From Rhodococcus jostii NBRC 16295 (GTDB lineage: Bacteria > Actinomycetota > Actinomycetes > Mycobacteriales > Mycobacteriaceae), in assembly GCF_001894825.1 (NCBI RefSeq), contig NZ_BCWY01000076.1, positions 1-44,816 on the forward strand: a stretch of 44,816 bases of DNA, in the 5' to 3' direction. This document shows positions 1 to 8,009 of the stretch, piece after piece. The position numbers and the translations under genes are program-made. Positions within the stretch are counted from its first letter, which is position 1; each line of letters begins with the position of its first letter. The notes under the pieces are model-generated. The model was not told the DNA's origin and searched no databases. It was given only the letters and a program-made list of their open reading frames with translations.

Positions 1-765
1 GAACGGCGGGTCACGACGCGACCCGCCCCGGATTCGATGGCGTACCTGAGTGTGTTGATGCCGGTGGAGCAGGCCGTGTGTCTGCAGGCAACATTGGGGC
101 GGGATGCGGACAGTCTCATCGCCACGGGAAGCAGTGGTGATCGCACTCGGAATCAGCTGATGGTGGATCTGCTGTTCGCACGCGGCACCGGACAGGCGGT
201 GGCGTCCGGTGTGCCGGTGGCGGTGAATCTGGTGTTGTCGGACGAGACGCTGCTCGCTGGTGGGAACGAGGCGGCGCAGTTGCAGGGGTACGGGCCGGTG
301 CCGGCGGGGATCGCCCGGCAGTTGGTGGCCGACGCGGTGGGTGCGGATACCGAGGTGTCGCTGCAGCGGGTCTATTCGTGCCCGCAGTCGGGGGCGTTGA
401 CGGCGATGGAATCGCAGTCCCGGACGTTCCCGAAGGGTCTGGCGAAGTTGATCGATCTCCGGGACCGGACGTGCCGGACGCCGTGGTGCGATGCGCCGAT
501 TCGGCATCACGATCACATCCGCTCACACGGCAAATTTGGCCGGACGTCGGTGCGCAACGGGTCCGGGTTGTGCGAGGCCTGCAATTACGCGAAGGAGGCG
601 CCGGGGTGGGTCGCCCGCCCGGTCACCCGTCCCGGCCGACGGCATGTGATCGATCTCGGCACCCCGACCGGGCATCACTACCGGTCCACCGCGCCGCCGT
701 TACCGACTCCGGCACGACATTCGGCGGCCGAGGCGGTCCTGATCGCATTCCTCCGCGCGTCGTGA
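1..765 (+). CDS. DUF222/HNH endonuclease domain protein (5'-truncated)
   Basis: The frame is already open at base 1, and the residues before the first ATG at 37 (RPAPDSMAYLSVLMPVEQA) read as the interior of a DUF222 domain, so the true start lies before the window; 254 residues are visible. The C-terminal part carries an HNH-type motif: CRTPWCDAP, then HHDHIRSHGKFGRTSVRNGSGLC, then CNYAKE, with Cys pairs and the central His. This matches the actinobacterial 13E12-repeat / DUF222-HNH family, which is usually present in many copies and whose role is not settled. HNH domains are metal-dependent nucleases, so DNA cleavage is possible but inferred. It converges on the next gene with a 32-nt gap. 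Family assignment is firm; function is not. Confidence 0.85.
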   Translation, partial: ERRVTTRPAPDSMAYLSVLMPVEQAVCLQATLGRDADSLIATGSSGDRTRNQLMVDLLFARGTGQAVASGVPVAVNLVLSDETLLAGGNEAAQLQGYGPVPAGIARQLVADAVGADTEVSLQRVYSCPQSGALTAMESQSRTFPKGLAKLIDLRDRTCRTPWCDAPIRHHDHIRSHGKFGRTSVRNGSGLCEACNYAKEAPGWVARPVTRPGRRHVIDLGTPTGHHYRSTAPPLPTPARHSAAEAVLIAFLRAS

Positions 766-797
766 ACGCGCACCGAGTTGCTGCCGCCCGGAGTTCC

Positions 798-1307
798 TCA
801 CACGGCGGTGAGCGCGAACACCCGCATGTTGCGGTTGGTGCGGTGTTCGTAGACGCCGTAGACGCGGACCATGTCGTCGAATTCGGGGTAAATGCGCGTC
901 CGCTCCGGTTCGGCGAGGAGGGTCGCTGTGACGGGGATGTCCTTCCCGCCGATCGTGACCTTCGCGTTCGGCTGGGCGAGGAGGTTACCCGACCACGCCG
1001 GGTGGTGTTCCTGCCCGAAGTTGCTGCCTACGACGAAGATCTGCTCACCCTCGCGGTAGCACAGGAGCGGGCTCGTCCGCGGTACGCCCGACTTGCGGCC
1101 TGTCGTGGTCAGCAGGACTACCGGAGCGGCGATCGGACCGAGGATCGTGAAGCGTCCGCTGGTCTTCTGGAGGAGCCGGCGGTCGACTCCGGCGAGTTTC
1201 CGGATCACCCACGATCCGGGTCGGGTGGCGGCAAATTTGGCGGCGGGTTCGCGGAGGAAGCTGTTCTCGCTGCCCCATCGGACGTCGGGGAAGGGTGATT
1301 CGGCCAT
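798..1307 (-). CDS. Nitroreductase/deazaflavin (F420)-dependent oxidoreductase family protein
   Basis: A 169-residue protein of the DDN / F420-dependent quinone reductase-like split-barrel family. The core VVLLTTTGRKSGVPRTSPLLCYREGEQIFVVGSNFGQEHHPAWSGNLLAQP has the family's TTTGRKSG..R..PL stretch and the GS.G....P.W..NL stretch that bind the deazaflavin and its phosphate in characterised members. The ATG at 1307 gives a normal family length. It probably transfers hydride from reduced F420 to a quinone or other small molecule in or near the membrane; the substrate cannot be read from sequence. It is divergent from pta. In mycobacteria the F420-dependent glucose-6-phosphate dehydrogenase gene fgd1 lies next to pta; here a different F420-type protein occupies that side. 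Confidence 0.85.
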   Translation of the reverse strand: MAESPFPDVRWGSENSFLREPAAKFAATRPGSWVIRKLAGVDRRLLQKTSGRFTILGPIAAPVVLLTTTGRKSGVPRTSPLLCYREGEQIFVVGSNFGQEHHPAWSGNLLAQPNAKVTIGGKDIPVTATLLAEPERTRIYPEFDDMVRVYGVYEHRTNRNMRVFALTAV

Positions 1308-1369
1308 AGGTCATCTGACCGCCGGGCGGGAGCGGTGTCAATCGCGCCGCGCCGGTCGCCGGATACGCT

Positions 1370-3490
1370 ATGGCCATGGCTGCGCCCGCGACACCTTCGT
1401 CTGTGAATCCGCCCGCACGTCCCCAGCCGTCGAGCATCTACATCGCTTCCCCGGAGGGGGACACCGGAAAGTCCACCATCGCGTTGGGTGTCCTGCAGAT
1501 GCTGTGCGCGTCGGCGGCCCGCGTGGGGGTCTTCCGGCCGATCGCGCGGTCGACAGAGGAAACCGACTACATTCTCGAGTTGCTGCTGGAACACACGACG
1601 GCCGACCTCGGCTACGAGGAGTCCCTGGGTGTCACGTACGAGCATGTCCACGCGGATCCGGAGGGTGCGCTCAGTGAGATCGTCGCCCGGTATCACCAGG
1701 TGGCGGCGCAGTGCGACGCGGTCGTGGTGATCGGCAGCGACTACACCGACGTCGCCAGCCCGAGCGAGCTGGGCTACAACGCGAGGATCGCCGTGAACCT
1801 CGGTGCGCCGGTGCTGCTCGCCGTGCGGGGTGCCCGGCGCACCCCGGAGGAGGTCGCTCAGCTCGCCCACCTCTGCATCGGGGAATTGACCGCTCACCAT
1901 GCGCACCTGCTGGCGGTGATCGCCAATCGCTGCGACCCGGACGAACTCGGCGCCGTCACCGAGGCGCTGGGGTCCACGGGCGTGCCCGCGTGGAGCTTGC
2001 CCGAGATCCCGCTGCTCATCGCCCCGACTATGGCGGAACTCCTCGAATCGATCGACGGCAGCCTGTTCAGTGGTGATCCCGAGTTGCTGCACCGCGAGGC
2101 GCTGCGTGTGATGGTGGGCGGAATGACCGCCGAGCACATCCTCGAACGGTTGACCGAGGGCACGGTGGTGATCGCTCCGGCTGACCGGTCCGACGTACTG
2201 CTGGCGATGGTGAATGCACATGAGGCCGAGGGGTTTCCGTCGCTGGCGGGGATCATCATGAACGGCGGGCTCACACCGCACCCGTCGATCGCGAAACTGA
2301 TGGCCGGGCTCAAGCCCCGGTTGCCCATCCTCACCACCGGCTTGGGCACGTTCGACTCGGCGAGCGCTGCCGCTCAGACGAGGGGCCGGGTGGCGGTCGG
2401 TTCGCAGCGCAAGATCGACACCGCGCTCAGCGTCATGGAACTGCGGGTGGACGCACCCACGCTGCTGGAACGGTTGAAGCTGCCCATCCCGTCGGTGGTG
2501 ACCCCGCAGATGTTCGAATACCAGCTGGTCGACCGCGCCCGCAGGGACCGCAAGCACATCGTCCTGCCGGAGGGCGGCGACGACCGCATCCTCCGAGCGG
2601 CGGGCCGGTTGCTGCAACGGCAGGTGGCGGAACTGACCATTCTCGGTGACGAGGCGGCGGTGCGTCGTCGCGCGGCGGAGCTCGGCGTCGACCTCGGTGA
2701 CACCCAGGTTCTCGACCCCCGGACGTCCGAACACGTCGGACCGTTCGCGGAGGAGTACGCGCGGCTCCGCGCGCACAAGGGAATGTCGGTCGACCGTGCC
2801 CGCGAGGTGATGTCGGACATCTCGTACTTCGGAACCATGATGGTGCACTTGGGGATCGCGGACGGCATGGTGTCGGGTGCCGCGCACACCACGGCGCACA
2901 CCATCCGCCCGTCGTTCGAGATCATCAAGACGCAACCGGGTGTGTCCACGGTGTCGAGTGTGTTCCTGATGTGCCTGTCCGACCGGGTGCTCGCCTACGG
3001 CGACTGCGCGGTGGTGCCCGACCCGACGTCGGAACAGTTGGCCGACATCGCGATCTCCTCGGCGCAGACGTCGTCCCAGTTCGGCATCGATCCCCGCATC
3101 GCGATGCTGTCGTATTCGACGGGGGACTCCGGCAGCGGCGCAGACGTCGACAAGGTGCGTGCTGCGACGAAGCTCGTCCGCGAGCGTCGCCCGGACCTGT
3201 TGGTGGAGGGCCCTATTCAGTACGACGCCGCCATCGAGCAGAGCGTGGCCGACACGAAGATGCCGGATTCGGAGGTGGCCGGCAAGGCGACGGTGTTCAT
3301 CTTCCCGGATCTCAATACCGGCAACAACACGTACAAGGCCGTGCAGCGCAGTGCCGGTGCCATCGCGGTCGGGCCGGTGCTGCAGGGGCTCAACAAACCC
3401 GTCAACGACCTGTCTCGGGGCGCGCTCGTCGAGGACATCGTGAACACCGTGGCCATCACCGCGATCCAGGCGCAGGGAGCACAGCAGTGA
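1370..3490 (+). CDS. pta: Phosphate acetyltransferase
   Basis: A 706-residue enzyme interconverting acetyl-CoA plus phosphate with acetyl phosphate plus CoA in the cytoplasm. The N-terminal part is a P-loop/BioD-like domain (SPEGDTGKST at residues 27-36) followed by a DRTGG-type domain (around residues 220-340). The C-terminal PTA_PTB catalytic domain starts near residue 380 (RARRDRKHIVLPEGGDDRILRAA) and contains GMVSGAAHTTAHTIRPSF, YSTGDSGSGADVDKV, GPIQYDAAI and IFPDLNTGNNTYKAVQRS. This is the long three-domain form usual in actinobacteria. The start is ATG 1370; an in-frame ATG at 1376 is an alternative, and neither has a clear Shine-Dalgarno. The stop TGA overlaps the GTG of ackA (GTGA), so the two are translationally coupled. 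Confidence 0.96.
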   Translation: MAMAAPATPSSVNPPARPQPSSIYIASPEGDTGKSTIALGVLQMLCASAARVGVFRPIARSTEETDYILELLLEHTTADLGYEESLGVTYEHVHADPEGALSEIVARYHQVAAQCDAVVVIGSDYTDVASPSELGYNARIAVNLGAPVLLAVRGARRTPEEVAQLAHLCIGELTAHHAHLLAVIANRCDPDELGAVTEALGSTGVPAWSLPEIPLLIAPTMAELLESIDGSLFSGDPELLHREALRVMVGGMTAEHILERLTEGTVVIAPADRSDVLLAMVNAHEAEGFPSLAGIIMNGGLTPHPSIAKLMAGLKPRLPILTTGLGTFDSASAAAQTRGRVAVGSQRKIDTALSVMELRVDAPTLLERLKLPIPSVVTPQMFEYQLVDRARRDRKHIVLPEGGDDRILRAAGRLLQRQVAELTILGDEAAVRRRAAELGVDLGDTQVLDPRTSEHVGPFAEEYARLRAHKGMSVDRAREVMSDISYFGTMMVHLGIADGMVSGAAHTTAHTIRPSFEIIKTQPGVSTVSSVFLMCLSDRVLAYGDCAVVPDPTSEQLADIAISSAQTSSQFGIDPRIAMLSYSTGDSGSGADVDKVRAATKLVRERRPDLLVEGPIQYDAAIEQSVADTKMPDSEVAGKATVFIFPDLNTGNNTYKAVQRSAGAIAVGPVLQGLNKPVNDLSRGALVEDIVNTVAITAIQAQGAQQ

Positions 3491-4692
3491 GCGAAGGCAC
3501 CGAGGGTTCCGTCCTGGTAGTCAATTCCGGTTCGTCGTCGATCAAGTTCCAGCTGATCCATCCGGACACCGGTAAGTCCTCGGCGTCCGGACTCATCGAG
3601 AGGATCGGGGAACCCGAGGGGCGCATCGTCTATCACCACCGCACCGGATTGGCGGAGCGCCACGTTCACATCGCCGACCACCGCGCCGGGCTGAAGATGG
3701 TGTCGGACATCGTCGCCGAGGTCGGTCGTCCGCTGAGGGACGCCGGGATCGTCGCGGTCGGACACCGCATCGTCCACGGGGGCGACGTGTTCTTCGAGCC
3801 CACGCTGATCGACGATGCTGTGGTGCAGTCCATTTCGGACCTCTCGTCCCTCGCTCCGTTGCACAATCCGGCGAACGTAATCGGGATCGAGGTGGCGCGG
3901 GAGGAGTTGCCGGACATCCCGCACGTCGCAGTGTTCGATACCGCGTTCTTTCATACCCTCCCCGCGGAGGCGTCCACGTATGCGATCGACCGCGAGGTCG
4001 CGAAGGACCACGCCATCCGGCGGTACGGCTTCCACGGCACCTCGCATCAGTACGTGTCGGCGCAGGCAGCGGAATTCCTCGGCAGGGACCTGTCGGAGCT
4101 GAACCAGATCGTCCTGCACCTGGGAAACGGTGCCTCGGCCTCCGCGATCCGCGGGGGACGGGCGATCGACACGAGCATGGGTCTGACACCGCTCGAGGGA
4201 CTGGTGATGGGCACGCGGTCCGGGGACATCGACCCCGGCGTGATTCTGCATCTGCACCGGAGCGGCGGGATGGGGGTCGACCGGATCGACGACCTCCTGA
4301 ACCGGCATTCCGGTCTGAAGGGACTGTCGGGGGTCAACGATTTCAGGGCGCTCCTGAAGCTCGTCGGCGAGGGCGACGGAGATGCGGCGCTGGCGTACGA
4401 CGTGTACGTGCACCGGCTCCGCAAGTACATCGGCGCCTACCTCGTGGAATTGGGGGGCGTCGACGTCATCACGTTCACCGGGGGCGTCGGCGAGAACAAC
4501 GTGGACGTCCGCCGGGACAGTCTGGCCGGGTTGGGACGTCTCGGGATCGTCGTCGACGACGACCGCAACCGGGCGGGTTCCCGCGACGCCCGCCGCATCT
4601 CGGCGGCCGGGTCCGGTGTCGAGGTGCTGGTCGTGCCCACCAACGAGGAACTCGCGATCGCGCGTGCGGCGGCGGAGCTGATCGGCGATTGA
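3487..4692 (+). CDS. ackA: Acetate kinase
   Basis: A 401-residue acetate kinase that makes ATP and acetate from acetyl phosphate, or the reverse during acetate use. The open frame extends upstream inside pta, but the GTG at 3487 overlaps the pta stop by 4 nt and gives the family N-terminus (SVLVVNSGSSSIKFQL). Other signatures are VGHRIVHGGD, the FDTAFFHTLP segment, RRYGFHGTSHQYVS, LHLGNGASASAIRGGRAIDTSMGLTPLEGLVMGTRSGDIDPG, and TFTGGVGENN near the C-terminus. Together with pta it forms the classical Pta-Ack pathway. The stop lies only 3 nt from the convergent stop of pknG, leaving no room for a separate terminator. Confidence 0.97.
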   Translation: MSEGTEGSVLVVNSGSSSIKFQLIHPDTGKSSASGLIERIGEPEGRIVYHHRTGLAERHVHIADHRAGLKMVSDIVAEVGRPLRDAGIVAVGHRIVHGGDVFFEPTLIDDAVVQSISDLSSLAPLHNPANVIGIEVAREELPDIPHVAVFDTAFFHTLPAEASTYAIDREVAKDHAIRRYGFHGTSHQYVSAQAAEFLGRDLSELNQIVLHLGNGASASAIRGGRAIDTSMGLTPLEGLVMGTRSGDIDPGVILHLHRSGGMGVDRIDDLLNRHSGLKGLSGVNDFRALLKLVGEGDGDAALAYDVYVHRLRKYIGAYLVELGGVDVITFTGGVGENNVDVRRDSLAGLGRLGIVVDDDRNRAGSRDARRISAAGSGVEVLVVPTNEELAIARAAAELIGD

Positions 4693-4695
4693 GGG

Positions 4696-7017
4696 TTACA
4701 GCAGGCTCTTGGGTCTGATCGCGTTGGCCAGATCGACAAGGGTGTACCGGTGGGTGCGCTCGGGGGCGTTGCGGGCCAGCGCCCGCAGTCCGGCCTCGGC
4801 GCCCGTGCGCAACCCTCGTTCGGTGAACGGCACACCCAGGATCGGTTCGGCCTCCGTCGCCGATGTGTGGCCGGTCTGCACCCAGTCCAACGCCGTGCCG
4901 AGTACGAGTGTCCGTATCTGCAGCGCCCGGCTCTCCTCGGGCGCGAGCGCGGTGACCCGGAGCGCGGCCTCCCGGAGGGCGGTCTCGTCGATCTCCTCGA
5001 TCGGCCTTCCCGACAACAACATCAGGACACTGGTCATCCGGGCCATCGTGAAGTGCCGGGAAGTGACGGGTACCTGGTCGAGGGCGCTGATGGCGCCGGG
5101 CAGATCGCCTCGTTCGGTGAGTTGCCGGGCCAGCCCGAACGCTGCGCTCACCATGCTGTGGTCGGTGCGCCACACCGTGCGGTAGTACTTCTCGGCGAAC
5201 GTCCGCCACTGGTGGTGATCGGAGCTCTCCCAGTGCTGCAAAATCAGTTCGGCGGTGGCCGCCAGCGCAAGCTTGGGTGCCGTCTCGCCGGGCATCGCCT
5301 GCAGGACGGATTCGAAACGGGTGAACGCCGCCTCGTATTCGCCGTCGATCAGCGTCGCGAGTCCGGCGTACCAGTCGACGCGCCAGTTCCCTCCCAACTC
5401 TCCCTCCACGTCGGCGAGGAGTTCGACGGCGGTGGCGGCATCGCCGAGATCGAGGTGCGCCTTGATCTCGGCGAGCGTGAGTTCCCGGGAGAACGACACG
5501 TCCGCGTTGCCGACGACCCGCTCGATCCCGTTCTCCCGGGCGTGCCGAATGGAATCCAGCGTCTGCTGGGGTTCGCTGTGCACGGCGGCCGCGAGGAGTT
5601 GAGCGTTCGGATCGGCCGGGTCGATCAGGGGCACCGCCAGCGCCTGCGCGACCGACTGCGGGTCGAGGTTCCGGTCCCGTTCGACGCCGTCGACGTACAC
5701 GTCGGTCTGCTCGACGGCGTCGTCGGTGCCGAAAGTCGTTCGCTGCTTGCTGAACACGGTGGACAGACCGGGATGCTCCTCATCGGTCTGCTGCGCGAGC
5801 ACCTCCCGCAACACAGCCGTGAGCTGACCGGCCATCTCCTCGGCCGACGCGAAACGCCGGCTCGGATCGGGGTTGGTGGCGCGCAACAGGAGTCGGTGGA
5901 AGAACTCGTACTCCACGAGCAGTGGCGCCTCCTCGGGTGACGGGATTCCGTCGAGGTAGCGGCCCTTGTCGGACGGCAGGTCGAGCGTCAGCACCGCGAG
6001 TGTGCGTCCCACCGTGTAGATGTCGGAGGCCACGGTGGGGCCGGTCTTGACGATCTCCGGAGCCTGATATCCGGGCGTGCCGTACAGGTAGCCGTAGTCC
6101 TCGATACCGGCGACGGCACCGAGGTCGATCAACTTGAGGGCGTCCTCGGTGACCATCACGTTGTCGGGTTTGAGGTCGTTGTACACCAGGCCGGTGGAGT
6201 GCAGATACGCCAGTGCGGGAAGGATTTCGAGCACGTAGGCGATGGCCTGCTCGATCGGCATCCGCTCCGGTCGCGCGTGTGTCGACAGGACGTCCCGCAG
6301 CGAATGGCCGCCGACGTACTCCATGACGATGTAGCCCATCGGGGTCCCGTCTGCACGGGGATGCTCCACGAAGTTGAAGATTTTCACGATGCTCGGGTGT
6401 GCCACCTCGGCGAGGAACTGGCGTTCCGCCACCGCGACGGCCTGAGCCTCGGCGTCGCCGAAGTGCAACAGGCCCTTGAGGACCACCCACCGGTCGCTGA
6501 CGTTGCGATCGATGGCCAGATAGATCCAGCCGAGGCCGCCGTGCGCGATGCAGCCCTGTACCTCGTACTGTCCGCCGATCAGTTCGTTCGGACGGAGTAG
6601 CGGCCGGAAGTCGAACGTGGCTCCGCAGGAGGGGCACAGGCCGAACTCGGAGCTTTCGGACGTGGCGCCGGTGCGACCGACCGGCTTGTTGCACTTCCAG
6701 CAGAATCGTTTGCCCTCGGGGACCTTCGGGTCGGTCATCACGGCCGAGGCCGGGTCGAGGGTCGTCACCACGGGGACCTCGACGAGTCCGCCGCCGAGGC
6801 GCAGGCGCTGCCCGGAACGGGTCCGCGGCGATCGCGTCGAGCGCCCGGTGCCGGACGCGCCGGACGGTCGGGACGTGGGCGCAGCCTGCGTGGCGGGGCC
6901 CTCGTCGGGTTCCCGAACTGCCGCCTGCGTGGCCGGGCCCTCGTCGGGTTCCCGGGCCGCGGCCTGAGTGGCGATGTCCGGGTCGGTGGACTCCGGATTC
7001 TTCGAATGCTGTGGCAT
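4696..7017 (-). CDS. pknG: Serine/threonine protein kinase PknG
   Basis: A 773-residue soluble kinase with the PknG architecture. It has a disordered N-terminus (about residues 1-100), a rubredoxin-like metal site with two CxxC pairs (FCWKCNKPVG and LCPSCG, about residues 108-137), a kinase domain (glycine-loop IAHGGLGWIYLA, catalytic YNDLKPDNVM, metal-binding LIDLG in place of DFG), then a TPR-rich C-terminus. In mycobacteria and corynebacteria PknG phosphorylates the FHA protein GarA/OdhI and so controls 2-oxoglutarate and glutamate metabolism. The ATG at 7017 is chosen because it lies just after the glnH stop and gives family-like length; the longer open frame upstream is inside glnH. The N-terminus carries three TQAA motifs on a 13-residue repeat, unlike the single motif I recall from the M. 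tuberculosis protein. It is the last gene of glnX-glnH-pknG. Confidence 0.96.
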   Translation of the reverse strand: MPQHSKNPESTDPDIATQAAAREPDEGPATQAAVREPDEGPATQAAPTSRPSGASGTGRSTRSPRTRSGQRLRLGGGLVEVPVVTTLDPASAVMTDPKVPEGKRFCWKCNKPVGRTGATSESSEFGLCPSCGATFDFRPLLRPNELIGGQYEVQGCIAHGGLGWIYLAIDRNVSDRWVVLKGLLHFGDAEAQAVAVAERQFLAEVAHPSIVKIFNFVEHPRADGTPMGYIVMEYVGGHSLRDVLSTHARPERMPIEQAIAYVLEILPALAYLHSTGLVYNDLKPDNVMVTEDALKLIDLGAVAGIEDYGYLYGTPGYQAPEIVKTGPTVASDIYTVGRTLAVLTLDLPSDKGRYLDGIPSPEEAPLLVEYEFFHRLLLRATNPDPSRRFASAEEMAGQLTAVLREVLAQQTDEEHPGLSTVFSKQRTTFGTDDAVEQTDVYVDGVERDRNLDPQSVAQALAVPLIDPADPNAQLLAAAVHSEPQQTLDSIRHARENGIERVVGNADVSFSRELTLAEIKAHLDLGDAATAVELLADVEGELGGNWRVDWYAGLATLIDGEYEAAFTRFESVLQAMPGETAPKLALAATAELILQHWESSDHHQWRTFAEKYYRTVWRTDHSMVSAAFGLARQLTERGDLPGAISALDQVPVTSRHFTMARMTSVLMLLSGRPIEEIDETALREAALRVTALAPEESRALQIRTLVLGTALDWVQTGHTSATEAEPILGVPFTERGLRTGAEAGLRALARNAPERTHRYTLVDLANAIRPKSLL
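6884..6966 (-). repeat. 39-bp in-frame tandem repeat in the pknG N-terminus
   Basis: Two near-identical 39-bp units (6884-6922 and 6923-6961) and the start of a third (from 6962) encode ATQAAxREPDEGP, ATQAAVREPDEGP and ATQAA. The period is exactly 13 codons, so the reading frame is kept. Each unit presents one TQ dipeptide in a disordered acidic context. Confidence 0.9.
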
Positions 7018-7025
7018 GCGTCCCC

Positions 7026-8009
7026 TCAGTCCTGGTACACGGCGGACGGCGGGCCGGGCGAGGGTCCCAGCATCGACAGCCACCGGTCGTACATCTCGGT
7101 CCAGGTTCCGTCGCGGCGGATGCGTTCGAGGGTGCCGTTGACGAACCGCACGAGGTCCTCGTTCGTCTTGGTGATGCCGATGCCGTACGGCTCCGCGCCC
7201 ATGCTGTCGCCGACGATCTCGAGATACGGGTCCTGGGACGCCAGACCGGCGAGGATGGTGTCGTCGGTGCTCACCGCATCGACCTGTCGCTGCTGCAGGA
7301 CCACGAGGCAATCCGACCACATGGGGACCGTGAGGATGTCGGCGTTCGGTGCCACCTGCTGCAACCGGGTCAGCGACGTCGTGCCGCGGACCACGCAGAC
7401 CCGTTTACCGTTCAGGTCGGCGGCGTCGCGGATCGGTGAGCCCTTCACGACGAGAACCCGCTGCTGCGCCTCGAAGTACTCGGAGGAGAACGCCACCCGT
7501 TCCTTGCGGTCGCAGGTGATGGTCATCGTCTTCGCGACGATGTCGACCATCGACTCCTGCAGTGCCTTCTCGCGGTTCGCCGACGTGAGGATGCGGTAGT
7601 CGAGCCGGTCGGGATCGCCGAACAGATCCCGCGAGATCTCCCGGGCGACGTCGACGTCGAAGCCCTGGATGGCGCCTGTGGCGGGGTCGCGGAAACTCAT
7701 CAGGTTGCTGCCGGTGTCGAGGCCGACGACGAGACGTCCCCGCGCGCGGATCGCGTCGACCGTCGGCATCGGCGGGGCGGAGTCGGTGTCGGGGAACGGC
7801 CGCAGGCTCGCCGTGGGATCACCACAGTCCTTCTCCGGAGCCGGCGCGGGTGTGGTGCCGTTCTCGGGGGCCGGCGTTGCGGCGGCGGGCAGCGGAGGTT
7901 CGGTGTACGAGACGCTCGGCGATCCGACGTGCTCCGGACTCGACTGGGCGCACCCGCCGATCAGCATCGTGACCGCCAGAAGCAGCAGCACGATCCGCCG
8001 GCGCCTCAC
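7026..8009 (-). CDS. glnH: Glutamine/amino-acid-binding lipoprotein GlnH
   Basis: A 327-residue periplasmic-binding-protein-like lipoprotein. The N-terminus MRRRRIVLLLLAVTMLIGGC is a signal peptide with lipobox Cys at residue 20, followed by a low-complexity Pro/Ala linker. The SBP_bac_3 domain follows (RGRLVVGLDTGSNLMSFRDPATGAIQGFDVDVAREI, MTITCDRKERVAFSSEYFEAQQRVLV, YGIGITKTNEDLVRFVN). The start GTG 8009 overlaps the glnX stop (GTGA), fixing the start and implying coupling. In mycobacteria GlnH binds Asp/Glu-type amino acids and, with GlnX, signals to PknG. No transporter permease is adjacent, which fits a sensing rather than uptake role. Confidence 0.93.
   Translation of the reverse strand: MRRRRIVLLLLAVTMLIGGCAQSSPEHVGSPSVSYTEPPLPAAATPAPENGTTPAPAPEKDCGDPTASLRPFPDTDSAPPMPTVDAIRARGRLVVGLDTGSNLMSFRDPATGAIQGFDVDVAREISRDLFGDPDRLDYRILTSANREKALQESMVDIVAKTMTITCDRKERVAFSSEYFEAQQRVLVVKGSPIRDAADLNGKRVCVVRGTTSLTRLQQVAPNADILTVPMWSDCLVVLQQRQVDAVSTDDTILAGLASQDPYLEIVGDSMGAEPYGIGITKTNEDLVRFVNGTLERIRRDGTWTEMYDRWLSMLGPSPGPPSAVYQD

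Noticed and set aside
1205..2935. A 576-residue open frame antisense to pta
   Set aside because: Compositionally biased shadow of pta with no recognisable motif.
6884..6966. Considering the pknG repeat as a CRISPR or mobile repeat
   Set aside because: The period is a whole number of codons inside a coding region, with no spacers.
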